A stretch of DNA of 64,000 nt from assembly GCF_947500975.1 (NCBI RefSeq), contig NZ_CANMUE010000001.1, positions 404,221 to 468,220 on the forward strand. Direction: 5' to 3'. Positions 44,796 to 53,155 of the stretch are shown in pieces. Below the pieces are notes generated by a model. It was not told the origin of the DNA, did not search any database, and saw only the letters and a program-made list of their open reading frames with translations. The translations under genes were made by a program, and so were the position numbers. The DNA comes from an uncultured Polaribacter sp. (GTDB lineage Bacteria; Bacteroidota; Bacteroidia; Flavobacteriales; Flavobacteriaceae). Position 1 is the first letter of the stretch, and each line of letters starts with the position of its first letter.

Positions 44796-45673
44796 TGCAA
44801 TTATCAGAAACTCATATTGCTAAAATATTAGAAAACCCGATTCGGTTTCAAGAATATGCTGTTGGAATTTTTAACACAACTCCCACAAAATCAGCCATAA
44901 AAAAAGCAATCAAAAAAGAGCTTATTTATATTGATGGAATTCTAGCCACAACTTCCAAATATATTTCTGGTGGAGAAAAAATAGATTTATATCAATCAGA
45001 AAAATCATCAACTTTTAAAAGATTAAAATTAGATTTAGAAGTCTTATTTGAAGATGATTATTTAGCAATTATTTATAAACCAGCTGGAATTTTAGTCAGC
45101 GGAAATAAATTTGTAACGATTGCTAATGGCCTTTCTCAAAACTTACAAAAAAGTAATCAAATTGATACGGTTAAACCACAACCAATTCACAGGCTAGATT
45201 ATGCAACAAGTGGTGTTTTAGTAATTGGAAAAACAAGTTCAGCTATTTTAAAACTGGGTAAATTATTTGAGAATAAACAAATCGAAAAAATATATTACGC
45301 CGTTACTATTGGTAAAATGAACACAACAGGAAGTATTGATTTTACTATTGATGAAAAAAAATCGCATACAGCATATGAAGTCTTACAATCAGAAACATCT
45401 GAACGATTTAAGTATTTAAACTTGGTAAAATTAAAACCAAAAACAGGAAGAAAACATCAGCTAAGAAAGCATTTATCTGCCATTGGAAATCAAATTTTAG
45501 GTGATAAAGAATATGGAAATTCTACTTTATTTTTAAACGGAAAAGGTTTGTATTTACATGCTTCAACTCTTAAATTTATTCATCCGTTTACAAAAGAAAA
45601 TATTTCAATTACTAAAGAATTACCAAGAAAATTTTCTAAGATCTTTGAGTTTAACAATCAAAATAAAGAATAA
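44795..45673 (+). CDS. RluA-family pseudouridine synthase
   Basis: 292 residues. A short S4-like N-terminal region (IKKAIKKELIYIDGILATTS) precedes the catalytic domain, with motif I LAIIYKPAGILVSGN, the catalytic Asp in PIHRLDYATSGVLV, and LKPKTGRKHQLRKHLSAIGN. It isomerises uridine in rRNA or tRNA; the exact site cannot be assigned between RluA/C/D-type enzymes. It is translationally coupled to the VOC gene and convergent with the MocR-like gene, 8 bases apart. Confidence 0.92.
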   Translation: MQLSETHIAKILENPIRFQEYAVGIFNTTPTKSAIKKAIKKELIYIDGILATTSKYISGGEKIDLYQSEKSSTFKRLKLDLEVLFEDDYLAIIYKPAGILVSGNKFVTIANGLSQNLQKSNQIDTVKPQPIHRLDYATSGVLVIGKTSSAILKLGKLFENKQIEKIYYAVTIGKMNTTGSIDFTIDEKKSHTAYEVLQSETSERFKYLNLVKLKPKTGRKHQLRKHLSAIGNQILGDKEYGNSTLFLNGKGLYLHASTLKFIHPFTKENISITKELPRKFSKIFEFNNQNKE

Positions 45674-45681
45674 AGAGAAAT

Positions 45682-47169
45682 TTAAAAATTATCATTTCTT
45701 ATTTCTTTCATCGTTTTAAACAACCTGTTCATCAACTCGTAAATTTCTTTTTCATCATAAGCAGCAAACCCGATTCTTATACTATTATGGCCAATTTTGG
45801 CATTATCATAACGTTGCCAATCACCTATATTAAGTTTGTTTATTTTTGCAATTTCTGTAACTTTTTTCCAAGAATATTTCTTATTTAACTTTACCCAAAC
45901 AGCCATTCCACCTTTTGGGATTTCAAATTGAAAAACATCAGAAAAATTATCAATCAAAAGCTTACAAAATAAATCTCTTCTTTGTTTGTAAATTTTCATT
46001 ACTTTTTTAATATGCCTGTCTAAATCGCCATTTTTAATAAACTCTTCAAAGGTTAATTCAAGTAACGCATCACCTTGCCTATCAATAAATCTTCGCTGAT
46101 TTGCTGCTTCATTTACAAATTCTTTTGAAGCAATTAAATAGCCAACTCTAAAAACTGGTGCAACAGTTTTGCAAACAGAACCAATATAAATTACGTTTCC
46201 GTTAGTATCATGACTTGCCAAAGGTAAAATTGGCGAATATTGATAATTAAAATCGTAGTCATAATCATCTTCTATAATGGCAAAATTATAAGTTTTAGAC
46301 AGGTTTAACAGATGAATTCTTCTTTCTGCAGACAACGTTACCGTTGTTGGATGATGGTGATGAGAAGTCACATAAACAGCCTTTATTTGCTGTTCCTTGC
46401 AAATAGTTTCAATCTTACTAATTACCAAACCATTTTCATCAACAGGAACTCTTAAAAGTTTAGCCTCTTGCTGTAAAAAACTTGTATCCGCAGATGTATA
46501 ATTTGTTTCGCCAACAATAATAACATCCTCTTTTTGCAATAATAATTTTGCAGATAAATGAATGCCCATTTGGCTACCTCTAGTAATTAAAATATTACTG
46601 ATTGTTGTATTTAATCCGCGTGTTTTGTTTAAATATTCAGAAAGTGTTTTTCGTAGTTTTTCATTTCCAAAAAGTGATCCATAAGACATTTCTTTATAAA
46701 TAAGTTTTCTACCTGAAATTCGTCTATAAATCCTTGCTAGATCTATTATTGGTGTTAATCTAACATCAGAAACTCCATCGTTTAAAGACATAAAACCTTC
46801 TTGCAATTTTGGTGATTTACGTTCTAACTTTTTATCCGTATAAAATTGAAATCCAGCAGAATTACTCTTAAACTCATCATCTAAAACTTGTTTTTCTTTT
46901 TGATATAACTCTGGCAAATCGGCATGTACAAAAGTTCCCTTTTTAGAAATGCTTTCCACCCATCCTTGTGCTAATAATTCATCATAACAGGCAACAACAG
47001 TTTTTCTGTGTACTTCTAATAAACTTGCTAAAGTTCTACTTCCTGGTAATTTTGTACTTGGCAAAAGTTTTTTATCTTTTATTAATATAATAAATTGATT
47101 TGCTAGTTGTAAGTACAAGGCTTGTTTGCTATTTCTATCAAACTGAATTATGGTTTTATAAGGAATCAT
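45682..47169 (-). CDS. MocR/PdxR-type transcription regulator (GntR HTH + aminotransferase fold)
   Basis: 495 residues. The GntR winged helix at about 10-80 has KQALYLQLANQFIILIKD, LPGSRTLASLLEVHRKTVVACYDELLAQGWV. The fold-type I aminotransferase domain at about 125-490 has RGSQMGIHLSAKLLL, EDDYDYDFNY and the PLP Lys in GSVCKTVAPVFRVGYL. MocR regulators sense PLP or an amine through this domain. It is divergent from a four-gene run ending in a PNPOx-like gene, so a vitamin B6-related PdxR role is plausible. The shared intergenic region has repeated TGGACT motifs. Confidence 0.93.
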   Translation of the reverse strand: MIPYKTIIQFDRNSKQALYLQLANQFIILIKDKKLLPSTKLPGSRTLASLLEVHRKTVVACYDELLAQGWVESISKKGTFVHADLPELYQKEKQVLDDEFKSNSAGFQFYTDKKLERKSPKLQEGFMSLNDGVSDVRLTPIIDLARIYRRISGRKLIYKEMSYGSLFGNEKLRKTLSEYLNKTRGLNTTISNILITRGSQMGIHLSAKLLLQKEDVIIVGETNYTSADTSFLQQEAKLLRVPVDENGLVISKIETICKEQQIKAVYVTSHHHHPTTVTLSAERRIHLLNLSKTYNFAIIEDDYDYDFNYQYSPILPLASHDTNGNVIYIGSVCKTVAPVFRVGYLIASKEFVNEAANQRRFIDRQGDALLELTFEEFIKNGDLDRHIKKVMKIYKQRRDLFCKLLIDNFSDVFQFEIPKGGMAVWVKLNKKYSWKKVTEIAKINKLNIGDWQRYDNAKIGHNSIRIGFAAYDEKEIYELMNRLFKTMKEIRNDNF

Positions 47170-47171
47170 AA

Positions 47172-47217
47172 ACTGGACTATTATTTATTTTTAATCTGGA
47201 TGATTATAACAGTCCAT
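47172..47217. promoter_or_regulatory. Candidate operator of the MocR-like regulator
   Basis: Three related half-sites lie in the 83-base divergent region: ACTGGACTATTAT at 47172-47184, TCTGGATGATTATAA at 47195-47209 in the same orientation, and AACAGTCCAT at 47208-47217, whose complement reads ATGGACTGTT. Direct plus inverted repeats of this kind are typical MocR targets. They end about 9 bases before a -7 box for the rightward run. Confidence 0.55.
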
Positions 47218-47225
47218 AAAAATAC

Positions 47226-47233
47226 TATTTTTG
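47226..47233 (+). promoter_or_regulatory. -7 box of the DinB-DUF1272-GNAT-PNPOx run
   Basis: TATTTTTG is a full TAnnTTTG match 20 bases before the DinB ATG. The -33 region has no TTTG and is instead occupied by the last TGGACT half-site, as expected for an activated promoter. Confidence 0.5.
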
Positions 47234-47252
47234 AACTATAAAATGATAAAAA

Positions 47253-47771
47253 ATGCAAAAACAGGAATTAACATCAAAAGAATATAATTCATACTATAAA
47301 AGATATATAGAATTAGTACCTGAAACTACAGATTTAAAAACTGGTTTAGAAGATGATAAAAAAATGGTTAATGACTTCTTTTCATCAATACCTGAAGAAA
47401 AGCTAATTTTTAGTTACGCCCTTAAAAAATGGACTGTAAAAGAAATTTTACAACATATAATAGATACCGAGCGTATTTTTACTCATCGTTTATTTAGTAT
47501 CTCAAGACAAGACAAAACACCTTTACCTAGTTATGAACAAGATGATTATATAGATCCTTCTGAAGCAAATAATAAAACTTTAGAAGAATTATTACACGAA
47601 TTTACAGTAACTCGTTTATACACTACAAATATTATCAACAGTATTTCTGATGAAAATTTAAGTAATATGGGCATAGTTAGCAATTCTCCAATGTCAGCAA
47701 GAGCATGTGCTTTTTTACTTTTAGGACACAGTATTTGGCATATAAAAATCATTAAAGAAAGGTATTTATAA
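47253..47771 (+). CDS. DinB-family protein
   Basis: 172 residues, a four-helix bundle. WTVKEILQHIIDTERIFTHR and GHSIWHIKIIKERYL provide the His ligands of the usual metal site (about residues 68, 153 and 157). DinB-like proteins include bacillithiol/mycothiol S-transferases and metal-dependent hydrolases; no specific substrate is suggested here. It is the first gene of the run facing the MocR-like regulator. Its stop overlaps the next ATG (TAATG). Confidence 0.88.
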   Translation: MQKQELTSKEYNSYYKRYIELVPETTDLKTGLEDDKKMVNDFFSSIPEEKLIFSYALKKWTVKEILQHIIDTERIFTHRLFSISRQDKTPLPSYEQDDYIDPSEANNKTLEELLHEFTVTRLYTTNIINSISDENLSNMGIVSNSPMSARACAFLLLGHSIWHIKIIKERYL

Positions 47772-48061
47772 TGTTAGAAATTAGACCTAATTGCGAGCAT
47801 TGTAATAAAGATTTACCAAATACATCAACAGAAGCAATGATTTGCTCTTTTGAATGTACTTATTGCAAAACTTGTGCTTTAGAAGTTTTTGATAATGTTT
47901 GCCCAAGTTGTATTGGCAATTTTGTTGAACGCCCAATTCGTCCACTAAAAATGATTGTAAAATACCCTGCATCAACAAAAATAATTTTTAAACCTAAAAA
48001 TTTAGAAATTTCGAAAATGAATTCAGAACAATATAAAAACATAACCCCGCAAAAAAGATAA
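47771..48061 (+). CDS. DUF1272 zinc-ribbon protein
   Basis: 96 residues. The first ~55 residues carry CEHCNKDL, CSFECTYCKTCA and CPSCIGNF, a treble of CxxC-type pairs typical of DUF1272 (PF06906), a small presumed zinc-binding family. The C-terminal ~40 residues are a basic, low-complexity tail (KIIFKPKNLEISKMN). Function unknown. It is coupled to DinB and lies 2 bases before the GNAT gene. Confidence 0.88.
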   Translation: MLEIRPNCEHCNKDLPNTSTEAMICSFECTYCKTCALEVFDNVCPSCIGNFVERPIRPLKMIVKYPASTKIIFKPKNLEISKMNSEQYKNITPQKR

Positions 48062-48063
48062 AG

Positions 48064-48579
48064 ATGATTACAATTAGAAAAGCTACAACAGCAGACGCTA
48101 CGCATATTGCTTTATTAGGGAGAATTACCTACACAGAATCTCACGGAAATTATATTAAAGAAAAGGAAGATTTATTAAAATTTTATGAGGAATATTATTC
48201 AGTTTCTAGAATAAGAGAAGAAATAAATGATGTAGAAAATATATTTTGGATTGTTTTTTCTGATGAATTACCTATTGGTTTTGCAAAACTTTCTTTAAAT
48301 ATAAGTTACACAAAAACATCCGAAATAAACTCTTGTAAACTACAAAGATTATATGTATTAAATGATTTTATTGGATTTAAAATAGGGTCTCAATTACAAG
48401 AAATCATTTTAAAAGAGGCTAAGGATTTAAACTTTAAAAACATCTGGCTAACAGCTTATTACAAAAATAAAAAAGGAATTAAATTTTATAAAAGATACGG
48501 TTTCAAAGAAATTGGAAGTATCGACTTTATTGTAGGAAAAAGTAATTATCCAAATTTAGTATTCTCTAAAAAATTATAA
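48064..48579 (+). CDS. GNAT-family N-acetyltransferase
   Basis: 171 residues. The acetyl-CoA binding motif A is KLQRLYVLNDFIGFKIGSQLQ, with the consensus Q/R-x-x-G/A slightly degenerate; motif B is IWLTAYYKNKKGIKFYKRYGFKEIGS. The N-terminal ITIRKATTADATHIALL is a usual start for the family. The substrate is unknown. It is within the run controlled from 47.2 kb, between DUF1272 and the PNPOx-like gene. Confidence 0.9.
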   Translation: MITIRKATTADATHIALLGRITYTESHGNYIKEKEDLLKFYEEYYSVSRIREEINDVENIFWIVFSDELPIGFAKLSLNISYTKTSEINSCKLQRLYVLNDFIGFKIGSQLQEIILKEAKDLNFKNIWLTAYYKNKKGIKFYKRYGFKEIGSIDFIVGKSNYPNLVFSKKL

Positions 48580-48582
48580 AAA

Positions 48583-49242
48583 ATGAAAGAATATCAAAAA
48601 TCAAAATTAAACAGAGTAAAAAGAGGTGCAAACAGAGCAACTTATAATATTGAAAAAATAAATACCATTTTAGATGCTGGTTGTATTGGTTATGTTGCAT
48701 ACAATTATAACGGAACAGCAATTACAATTCCGATGGCTTATGGCAGAATGGATAACAAAATCATTTTGCATGGCTCCAACGCAAATAGAATGCTTACTTC
48801 ACTTTTAGATCAAGAACAAATGAGTATGACAGTAATGCATTTAGATGCCTTGGTTTTAGCACGTTCTGGTTTTCATCATTCTGTAAATTATAGATCTGCA
48901 ACCATATTTGGCAAAGCTAAAAAAATTGAAGACCCTATAGCTAAAAATGATGCTCTTTTCTGTTTTATGGAACATATGATGAAAGGTCGTTGGGATGGAG
49001 TTCGTAAAATGACAAAAGAAGAATTTGACAGAACTTTAACTATAGAAATGACCATAGAAACTGCTTCTGCAAAAGTGAGAGATACTGGTGTTTCAGATGA
49101 ACCAGAAGATTATGATTTAGATGTTTGGGCAGGCTTGGTACCTATAAAACAGGTTGCAGAATACCCAATTCCTGATAAAGGAAAACCCGAAAACATGAAA
49201 ATACCTAAACATGTTTTAGAATATTATGAGCAAAACAAATAA
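48583..49242 (+). CDS. Pyridoxamine 5'-phosphate oxidase-like flavin protein
   Basis: 219 residues of the split beta-barrel PNPOx-like fold. It begins YQKSKLNRVKRGANRATYN, with GCIGYVAYNYNGTAITIPMA and KIILHGSNANRML (FMN phosphate region); the ending DVWAGLVPIKQVAEYPIPD is typical of the PF12900 group. It may bind FMN, haem or F420; true PNP oxidase activity is not implied. It ends the four-gene run divergent from the MocR-like regulator and is closed by a hairpin terminator. Confidence 0.9.
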   Translation: MKEYQKSKLNRVKRGANRATYNIEKINTILDAGCIGYVAYNYNGTAITIPMAYGRMDNKIILHGSNANRMLTSLLDQEQMSMTVMHLDALVLARSGFHHSVNYRSATIFGKAKKIEDPIAKNDALFCFMEHMMKGRWDGVRKMTKEEFDRTLTIEMTIETASAKVRDTGVSDEPEDYDLDVWAGLVPIKQVAEYPIPDKGKPENMKIPKHVLEYYEQNK

Positions 49243-49251
49243 TGAATGCGT

Positions 49252-49290
49252 AAAAAATGATAAATTAGCTTCTTAATTTATCATTTTTTT
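49252..49290. terminator. Terminator after the PNPOx-like gene, abutting the next start codon
   Basis: AAAAAATGATAAATTA at 49252-49267 pairs with TAATTTATCATTTTTT at 49274-49289, followed by T. The next ATG is at 49292, directly after the T tract. Confidence 0.8.
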
Positions 49291-49291
49291 T

Positions 49292-49984
49292 ATGAAAACG
49301 TTTTTCAAAATAATAGGAAGTATTTTAGTACTGATTATAGTTAGTGGAGCCATATATTTTTTTACAAATAATGAAGCTTTACCTGAAGGCAAAAAAGGAA
49401 AAGAAGCTGATGATTTGGCAGTAAAAATGTTTACCGCCATTAATTATAAAGCCTTTGAAAGTACTAAAATTTTAGAATGGTCCTTTAGAAATAAACATCA
49501 TTACAAATGGAATAAACAAGAAAATATTGTTCATATATCTTGGAATGAATACAAGGTGACTTTAAATACAAAGCAATACGAAAAATCTGAAGTTTATATT
49601 GATGGGAAAATTTCTGAGAACAAAGAATTAATACAAAAAGCTAAAGATTTTTTTAACAATGATTCTTTTTGGTTAGTAGCTCATTATAAAATTTTTGATT
49701 CTGGAACAGAAAGAAGTATTGTAAAACACAATGATAAAGAGGCTTTATTAATTACCTATACTTCTGGAGGAACAACTCCTGGTGATTCTTATTTGTGGAT
49801 TTTGGATGACAACTACTTTCCTACTTCTTATAAAATGTGGACGAGTATTATTCCTATTGGCGGCGTATCTGCAACTTGGAATGATCTAAAAAAAACAGAG
49901 TCTGGTATTTTTCTTCCAACAAAACATAAACTTTCTCTTTTTGGAATGGAAATTCCAATGGGAGATGTAAAAAGCTATAATTAA
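49292..49984 (+). CDS. Membrane-anchored hypothetical protein
   Basis: 230 residues with an N-terminal membrane anchor or uncleaved signal (KIIGSILVLIIVSGAIYFF). The remainder is rich in beta-strands and aromatic residues (ILEWSFRNKHHYKWNKQENIVHI, KYNDKEALLITYTSGG region, SYLWILDDNYFPTSYKMW), somewhat like LolA/outer-membrane-lipoprotein-sorting folds. I cannot assign a family. The start codon follows the preceding terminator with no room for a leader, and its stop overlaps the next ATG by one base (TAATG at 49982-49986), coupling it to the AI-2E family gene. Confidence 0.75.
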   Translation: MKTFFKIIGSILVLIIVSGAIYFFTNNEALPEGKKGKEADDLAVKMFTAINYKAFESTKILEWSFRNKHHYKWNKQENIVHISWNEYKVTLNTKQYEKSEVYIDGKISENKELIQKAKDFFNNDSFWLVAHYKIFDSGTERSIVKHNDKEALLITYTSGGTTPGDSYLWILDDNYFPTSYKMWTSIIPIGGVSATWNDLKKTESGIFLPTKHKLSLFGMEIPMGDVKSYN

Positions 49985-51066
49985 TGAACTCAAAAATCAT
50001 TGCAAACGGAATTTTAAGAGCACTAACTATTATACTTAGTTTAGTTTTACTATTATTCTTTTTATTTAAAATACAATCAGTAATTGTTTATATACTAATT
50101 GCCGCAATTTTATCTTTAATTGCAAGACCAATTATTCTTTTTTTAAGAAGAAAATTAAAGTTTCCTAACACATTATCAGTAGTTACAACAATGCTATTAA
50201 TGTTAGGACTTTTATCTGGTTTAATTGGCATGTTTATTCCTTTAATTATTAAACAAAGTGAAAGTTTATCACTATTACATGTAGATGAGCTTCAAAGTAA
50301 TATTCAAAATATATTTAACCAAATAACTGCTTATTTTTCATCAAAAGGTATTGACGTTTTAAGTGAATTAAAAAACCTAAACTTTGCTTCTGAATTTAAA
50401 CAAATACCAAATTTATTAAACTCTTTTTTAAGTGCAATTGGTTCCTTAAGTGTTGGGTTATTTTCTGTACTATTTATTTCTTTTTTCTTTATGAAAGATA
50501 GTAAACTTTTAAAAAATGGAGTTATGACAATTATTCCAAATAAAACAGAAAATCGTTTTTCAAAATCATTAGAAATTATAAATGATTTACTTTCTAGGTA
50601 CTTTATTGGTTTAATATTTCAAATCACCATTTTATTTATCATTTACACAATTATTTTATTAGTTTTTGATATTGATAATGCAATTGTTATTGCCTTTTTA
50701 TGTGCATTATTAAACTTAATCCCTTATGTAGGACCAATGATTGGTGCTGTAATTATGTTTATTTTATCAATGACAAGTAATATTGGTTTAGATTTTCAAA
50801 CAGAAATTTTACCAACTTCTTTATGGATTATGTTCTGGTATTTAATTGCTCAATTGGTAGATAATTTTGCAAGTCAGCCACTAATATTTTCAAAAACAAC
50901 AAAATCTCATCCTTTAGAAATTTTTTTAATTATTATAATTGGCGGGTTACTTTTTGGTATTACTGGAATGATAACTGCAGTACCATGTTACACTGCTTTA
51001 AAAGTAATTTTAAAAGAATTTTTATCAGAAAATAAAATTGTAAAATCATTAACTAAAGATATTTAA
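49984..51066 (+). CDS. AI-2E family (PerM-like) membrane transporter
   Basis: 360 residues, about seven to eight membrane segments. SVIVYILIAAILSLIARPIILFL near the N-terminus, IISFFFMKDSKLL-type central region, and the C-terminal NLIPYVGPMIGAVIMFI and GITGMITAVPCYTALKVIL match the AI-2E/PerM permease family. Members export or antiport diverse small solutes; the AI-2 label does not prove autoinducer transport. It is coupled to the hypothetical protein upstream and 6 bases before the methyltransferase gene. Confidence 0.9.
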   Translation: MNSKIIANGILRALTIILSLVLLLFFLFKIQSVIVYILIAAILSLIARPIILFLRRKLKFPNTLSVVTTMLLMLGLLSGLIGMFIPLIIKQSESLSLLHVDELQSNIQNIFNQITAYFSSKGIDVLSELKNLNFASEFKQIPNLLNSFLSAIGSLSVGLFSVLFISFFFMKDSKLLKNGVMTIIPNKTENRFSKSLEIINDLLSRYFIGLIFQITILFIIYTIILLVFDIDNAIVIAFLCALLNLIPYVGPMIGAVIMFILSMTSNIGLDFQTEILPTSLWIMFWYLIAQLVDNFASQPLIFSKTTKSHPLEIFLIIIIGGLLFGITGMITAVPCYTALKVILKEFLSENKIVKSLTKDI

Positions 51067-51072
51067 TTTCTT

Positions 51073-52248
51073 TTGAATCTTACTATTCTACATGCTGATG
51101 TTCAGAAATTTATAGATGATAATTTAAAAACAGATATTACAAAACTGATTTTAAAAGGAAGTCCATTTAAAAATATTTCTGTACAAGAATTAGCCAATCA
51201 AATTTCTGCTAAACAAAAAGCAAAACACAAATTACCAACATGGTTTGCTACAAAAAACATCTATTTTCCGTCAAAAATTAGTATAGAACAAACATCATCA
51301 GAAATTACTTCAGATTATAAATCAACTTTAGTTTCTGGAAACACAATTATTGATATTACAGGTGGTTTTGGGGTTGATTGTTTATATTTTTCTAAGCAAT
51401 TTAAAAAAGTAATTTATTGTGAAATAAATGATGAACTGTCAACAATTGTAAAATATAATTATCAACAATTAAAGTGTAATAATATTGCAACACTTTCTGG
51501 CAACGGAATTGATTTTCTTAAAAAATCAGATACTTTTTTTGATTGTATTTACATAGATCCATCAAGAAGAAATGACCTAAAAGGTAAAGTTTTTTTATTA
51601 AAAGACTGCTTACCAAATGTACCAGAAAATATTCATTTTTTATTCACCAAAACAAACCAAATATTACTTAAAAATTCGCCAATATTAGATATTACAAGTA
51701 CAATAAATGAGCTTAAATTTGTCAAAGAGATTCATATCATTGCTGTTAATAATGAAGTAAAAGAGTTGTTGTTTTTATTAGAAAAAAACTACAAAAACAA
51801 TATCAATATTAAAACAATCAATATTGATAAAAAAGGAAATCAAACTTTTAACTTTGAGTTTCAAGAAAATGTACAATCTACATATTCGAAACCTCTCTCC
51901 TATTTATACGAACCAAATGCTGCTATTCTAAAATCTGGAGCATTTCATCACATATCAGAAAAATTAAATATTTATAAATTACAACAACATTCACATTTAT
52001 ATACTTCAGATCTTTTAATTGATTTTCCAGGAAGGCGTTTTAAAATTATCAATGTAATTTCTTACAAAAAGAAAAATATTCAAAAATTATTACCTCAAAA
52101 GAAAGCAAACATTACAACAAGAAACTTTCCGAAAACTGTTGCACAAATTAGAAAAGAAACAAAAATAAAAGACGGTGGAAATCTTTTTTTATTTTTCACT
52201 ACAAATATTGAGAATGAACATATTGTTATCATTTGCGAAAAAGGCTAA
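51073..52248 (+). CDS. Class I SAM-dependent methyltransferase with THUMP-like C-terminal domain, TTG start
   Basis: 391 residues from the TTG at 51073 (MNLTILHADVQKFIDD); no ATG precedes it in frame nearby. The Rossmann methyltransferase part at about 90-225 has IIDITGGFGVDCLYFSKQFK (SAM motif I) and FDCIYIDPSRR (catalytic DPSR, like RNA N-methyltransferases). The C-terminal ~75 residues (FPGRRFKIINVISYKKK, TTRNFPKTVAQIRKETKIKDGG) fit the THUMP-like domain. An RNA substrate is likely. It is between the AI-2E gene and fdhD. Confidence 0.85.
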   Translation: MNLTILHADVQKFIDDNLKTDITKLILKGSPFKNISVQELANQISAKQKAKHKLPTWFATKNIYFPSKISIEQTSSEITSDYKSTLVSGNTIIDITGGFGVDCLYFSKQFKKVIYCEINDELSTIVKYNYQQLKCNNIATLSGNGIDFLKKSDTFFDCIYIDPSRRNDLKGKVFLLKDCLPNVPENIHFLFTKTNQILLKNSPILDITSTINELKFVKEIHIIAVNNEVKELLFLLEKNYKNNINIKTINIDKKGNQTFNFEFQENVQSTYSKPLSYLYEPNAAILKSGAFHHISEKLNIYKLQQHSHLYTSDLLIDFPGRRFKIINVISYKKKNIQKLLPQKKANITTRNFPKTVAQIRKETKIKDGGNLFLFFTTNIENEHIVIICEKG

Positions 52249-52335
52249 ATAAAACTAACATTTATTTTAAATTATCTTTTAATTTAAAATGGTGTCGATT
52301 TTAATAGGAACCTTTTTTATACAATCACTTTTCAT

Positions 52336-52343
52336 TAAGTTTG
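52336..52343 (+). promoter_or_regulatory. -7 box close to the fdhD start
   Basis: TAAGTTTG matches TAnnTTTG fully and ends 5 bases before the ATG at 52349; TTTT stands at 52313-52316, the -33 distance. If real, the fdhD mRNA would be nearly leaderless. Confidence 0.4.
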
Positions 52344-52348
52344 TATCT

Positions 52349-53155
52349 ATGCAAACTCAAAAATATGAAGCCTTAAAAATTGCACAACTAAAACAAGAAG
52401 TAATTACAGATAATTTAGTTGTAGAAAGCGCTTTACAAATAAACATTAATCAAGAGCCTTATACAGTTGTTATGAGAACTCCAAATAACGATTTAGAATT
52501 AATAAGAGGGTTGCTTTTTGCGGAAGATATTTATAAAAAAAATGAACAGCTGAAATTTGAAATAATTGAACAAGAAAACAAAATTAACAAAATAATAAAT
52601 GCTACAATCTCTAAAGGTCATCTAGGAAAAGGGTATTTAAATAAACGAACATTATTATCAGTTTCGTCTTGTGGTATTTGTGGTAAACAAGAATTAAAAG
52701 ATTTAAAAGTAGATGAAAAAAAACTGAATAAATCATTTTCTTTTTCAATAACAATTATAAAAAAAATGTTGCAGAAGATGAATAATTTTCAACAGGTATT
52801 TGAAATTACAGGTGGTAGTCATGCAGCAGCAATTTTTGATAAAAAACAGAATTTATTATCTATAAAAGAAGATCTTGGAAGACATAATGCCGTAGATAAA
52901 GTTGTAGGCGATTTATTAATAAAAAACAAACTACAATCTGCAAATTATTTATTGGTTAGTGGTCGTGTTTCATATGAAATAGTAACCAAAGCATTTATTG
53001 CAAAAATTCCAGTAATCATTGCAATTTCGGCATGTTCATCACTAGCTGTAGATTTTGCAAAAGAGTTTGGCATTTGTTTAATTGGTTTTACAAGAAATGA
53101 AAAAATGACCATCTATTCTAATCCAAATTATATTACTAAATTAGAGCATGCATAA
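52349..53155 (+). CDS. fdhD: FdhD sulfurtransferase for molybdenum-cofactor enzymes
   Basis: 268 residues from the ATG at 52349 (MQTQKYEALKIAQLKQE); the frame remains open to an ATG at 52289, whose extra 20 residues are hydrophobic and not typical. EPYTVVMRTPNNDLELIRGLLFAE, the essential cysteine pair in SSCGICGKQEL, TGGSHAAAIFD and EDLGRHNAVDKVVGDLL are diagnostic. FdhD passes sulfur to the molybdenum cofactor before insertion into formate dehydrogenase-type enzymes. It overlaps the next gene by 8 bases, so that oxidoreductase is the likely client. Confidence 0.95.
   Translation: MQTQKYEALKIAQLKQEVITDNLVVESALQININQEPYTVVMRTPNNDLELIRGLLFAEDIYKKNEQLKFEIIEQENKINKIINATISKGHLGKGYLNKRTLLSVSSCGICGKQELKDLKVDEKKLNKSFSFSITIIKKMLQKMNNFQQVFEITGGSHAAAIFDKKQNLLSIKEDLGRHNAVDKVVGDLLIKNKLQSANYLLVSGRVSYEIVTKAFIAKIPVIIAISACSSLAVDFAKEFGICLIGFTRNEKMTIYSNPNYITKLEHA

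Noticed and set aside
45682..47169. A metabolic aminotransferase
   Set aside because: The N-terminal GntR winged helix and divergent target genes mark it as a MocR regulator, not a free enzyme.
49984..51066. An autoinducer-2 exporter for quorum sensing
   Set aside because: The family name is historical; nothing in the window (no luxS or Lsr genes) supports AI-2 transport.
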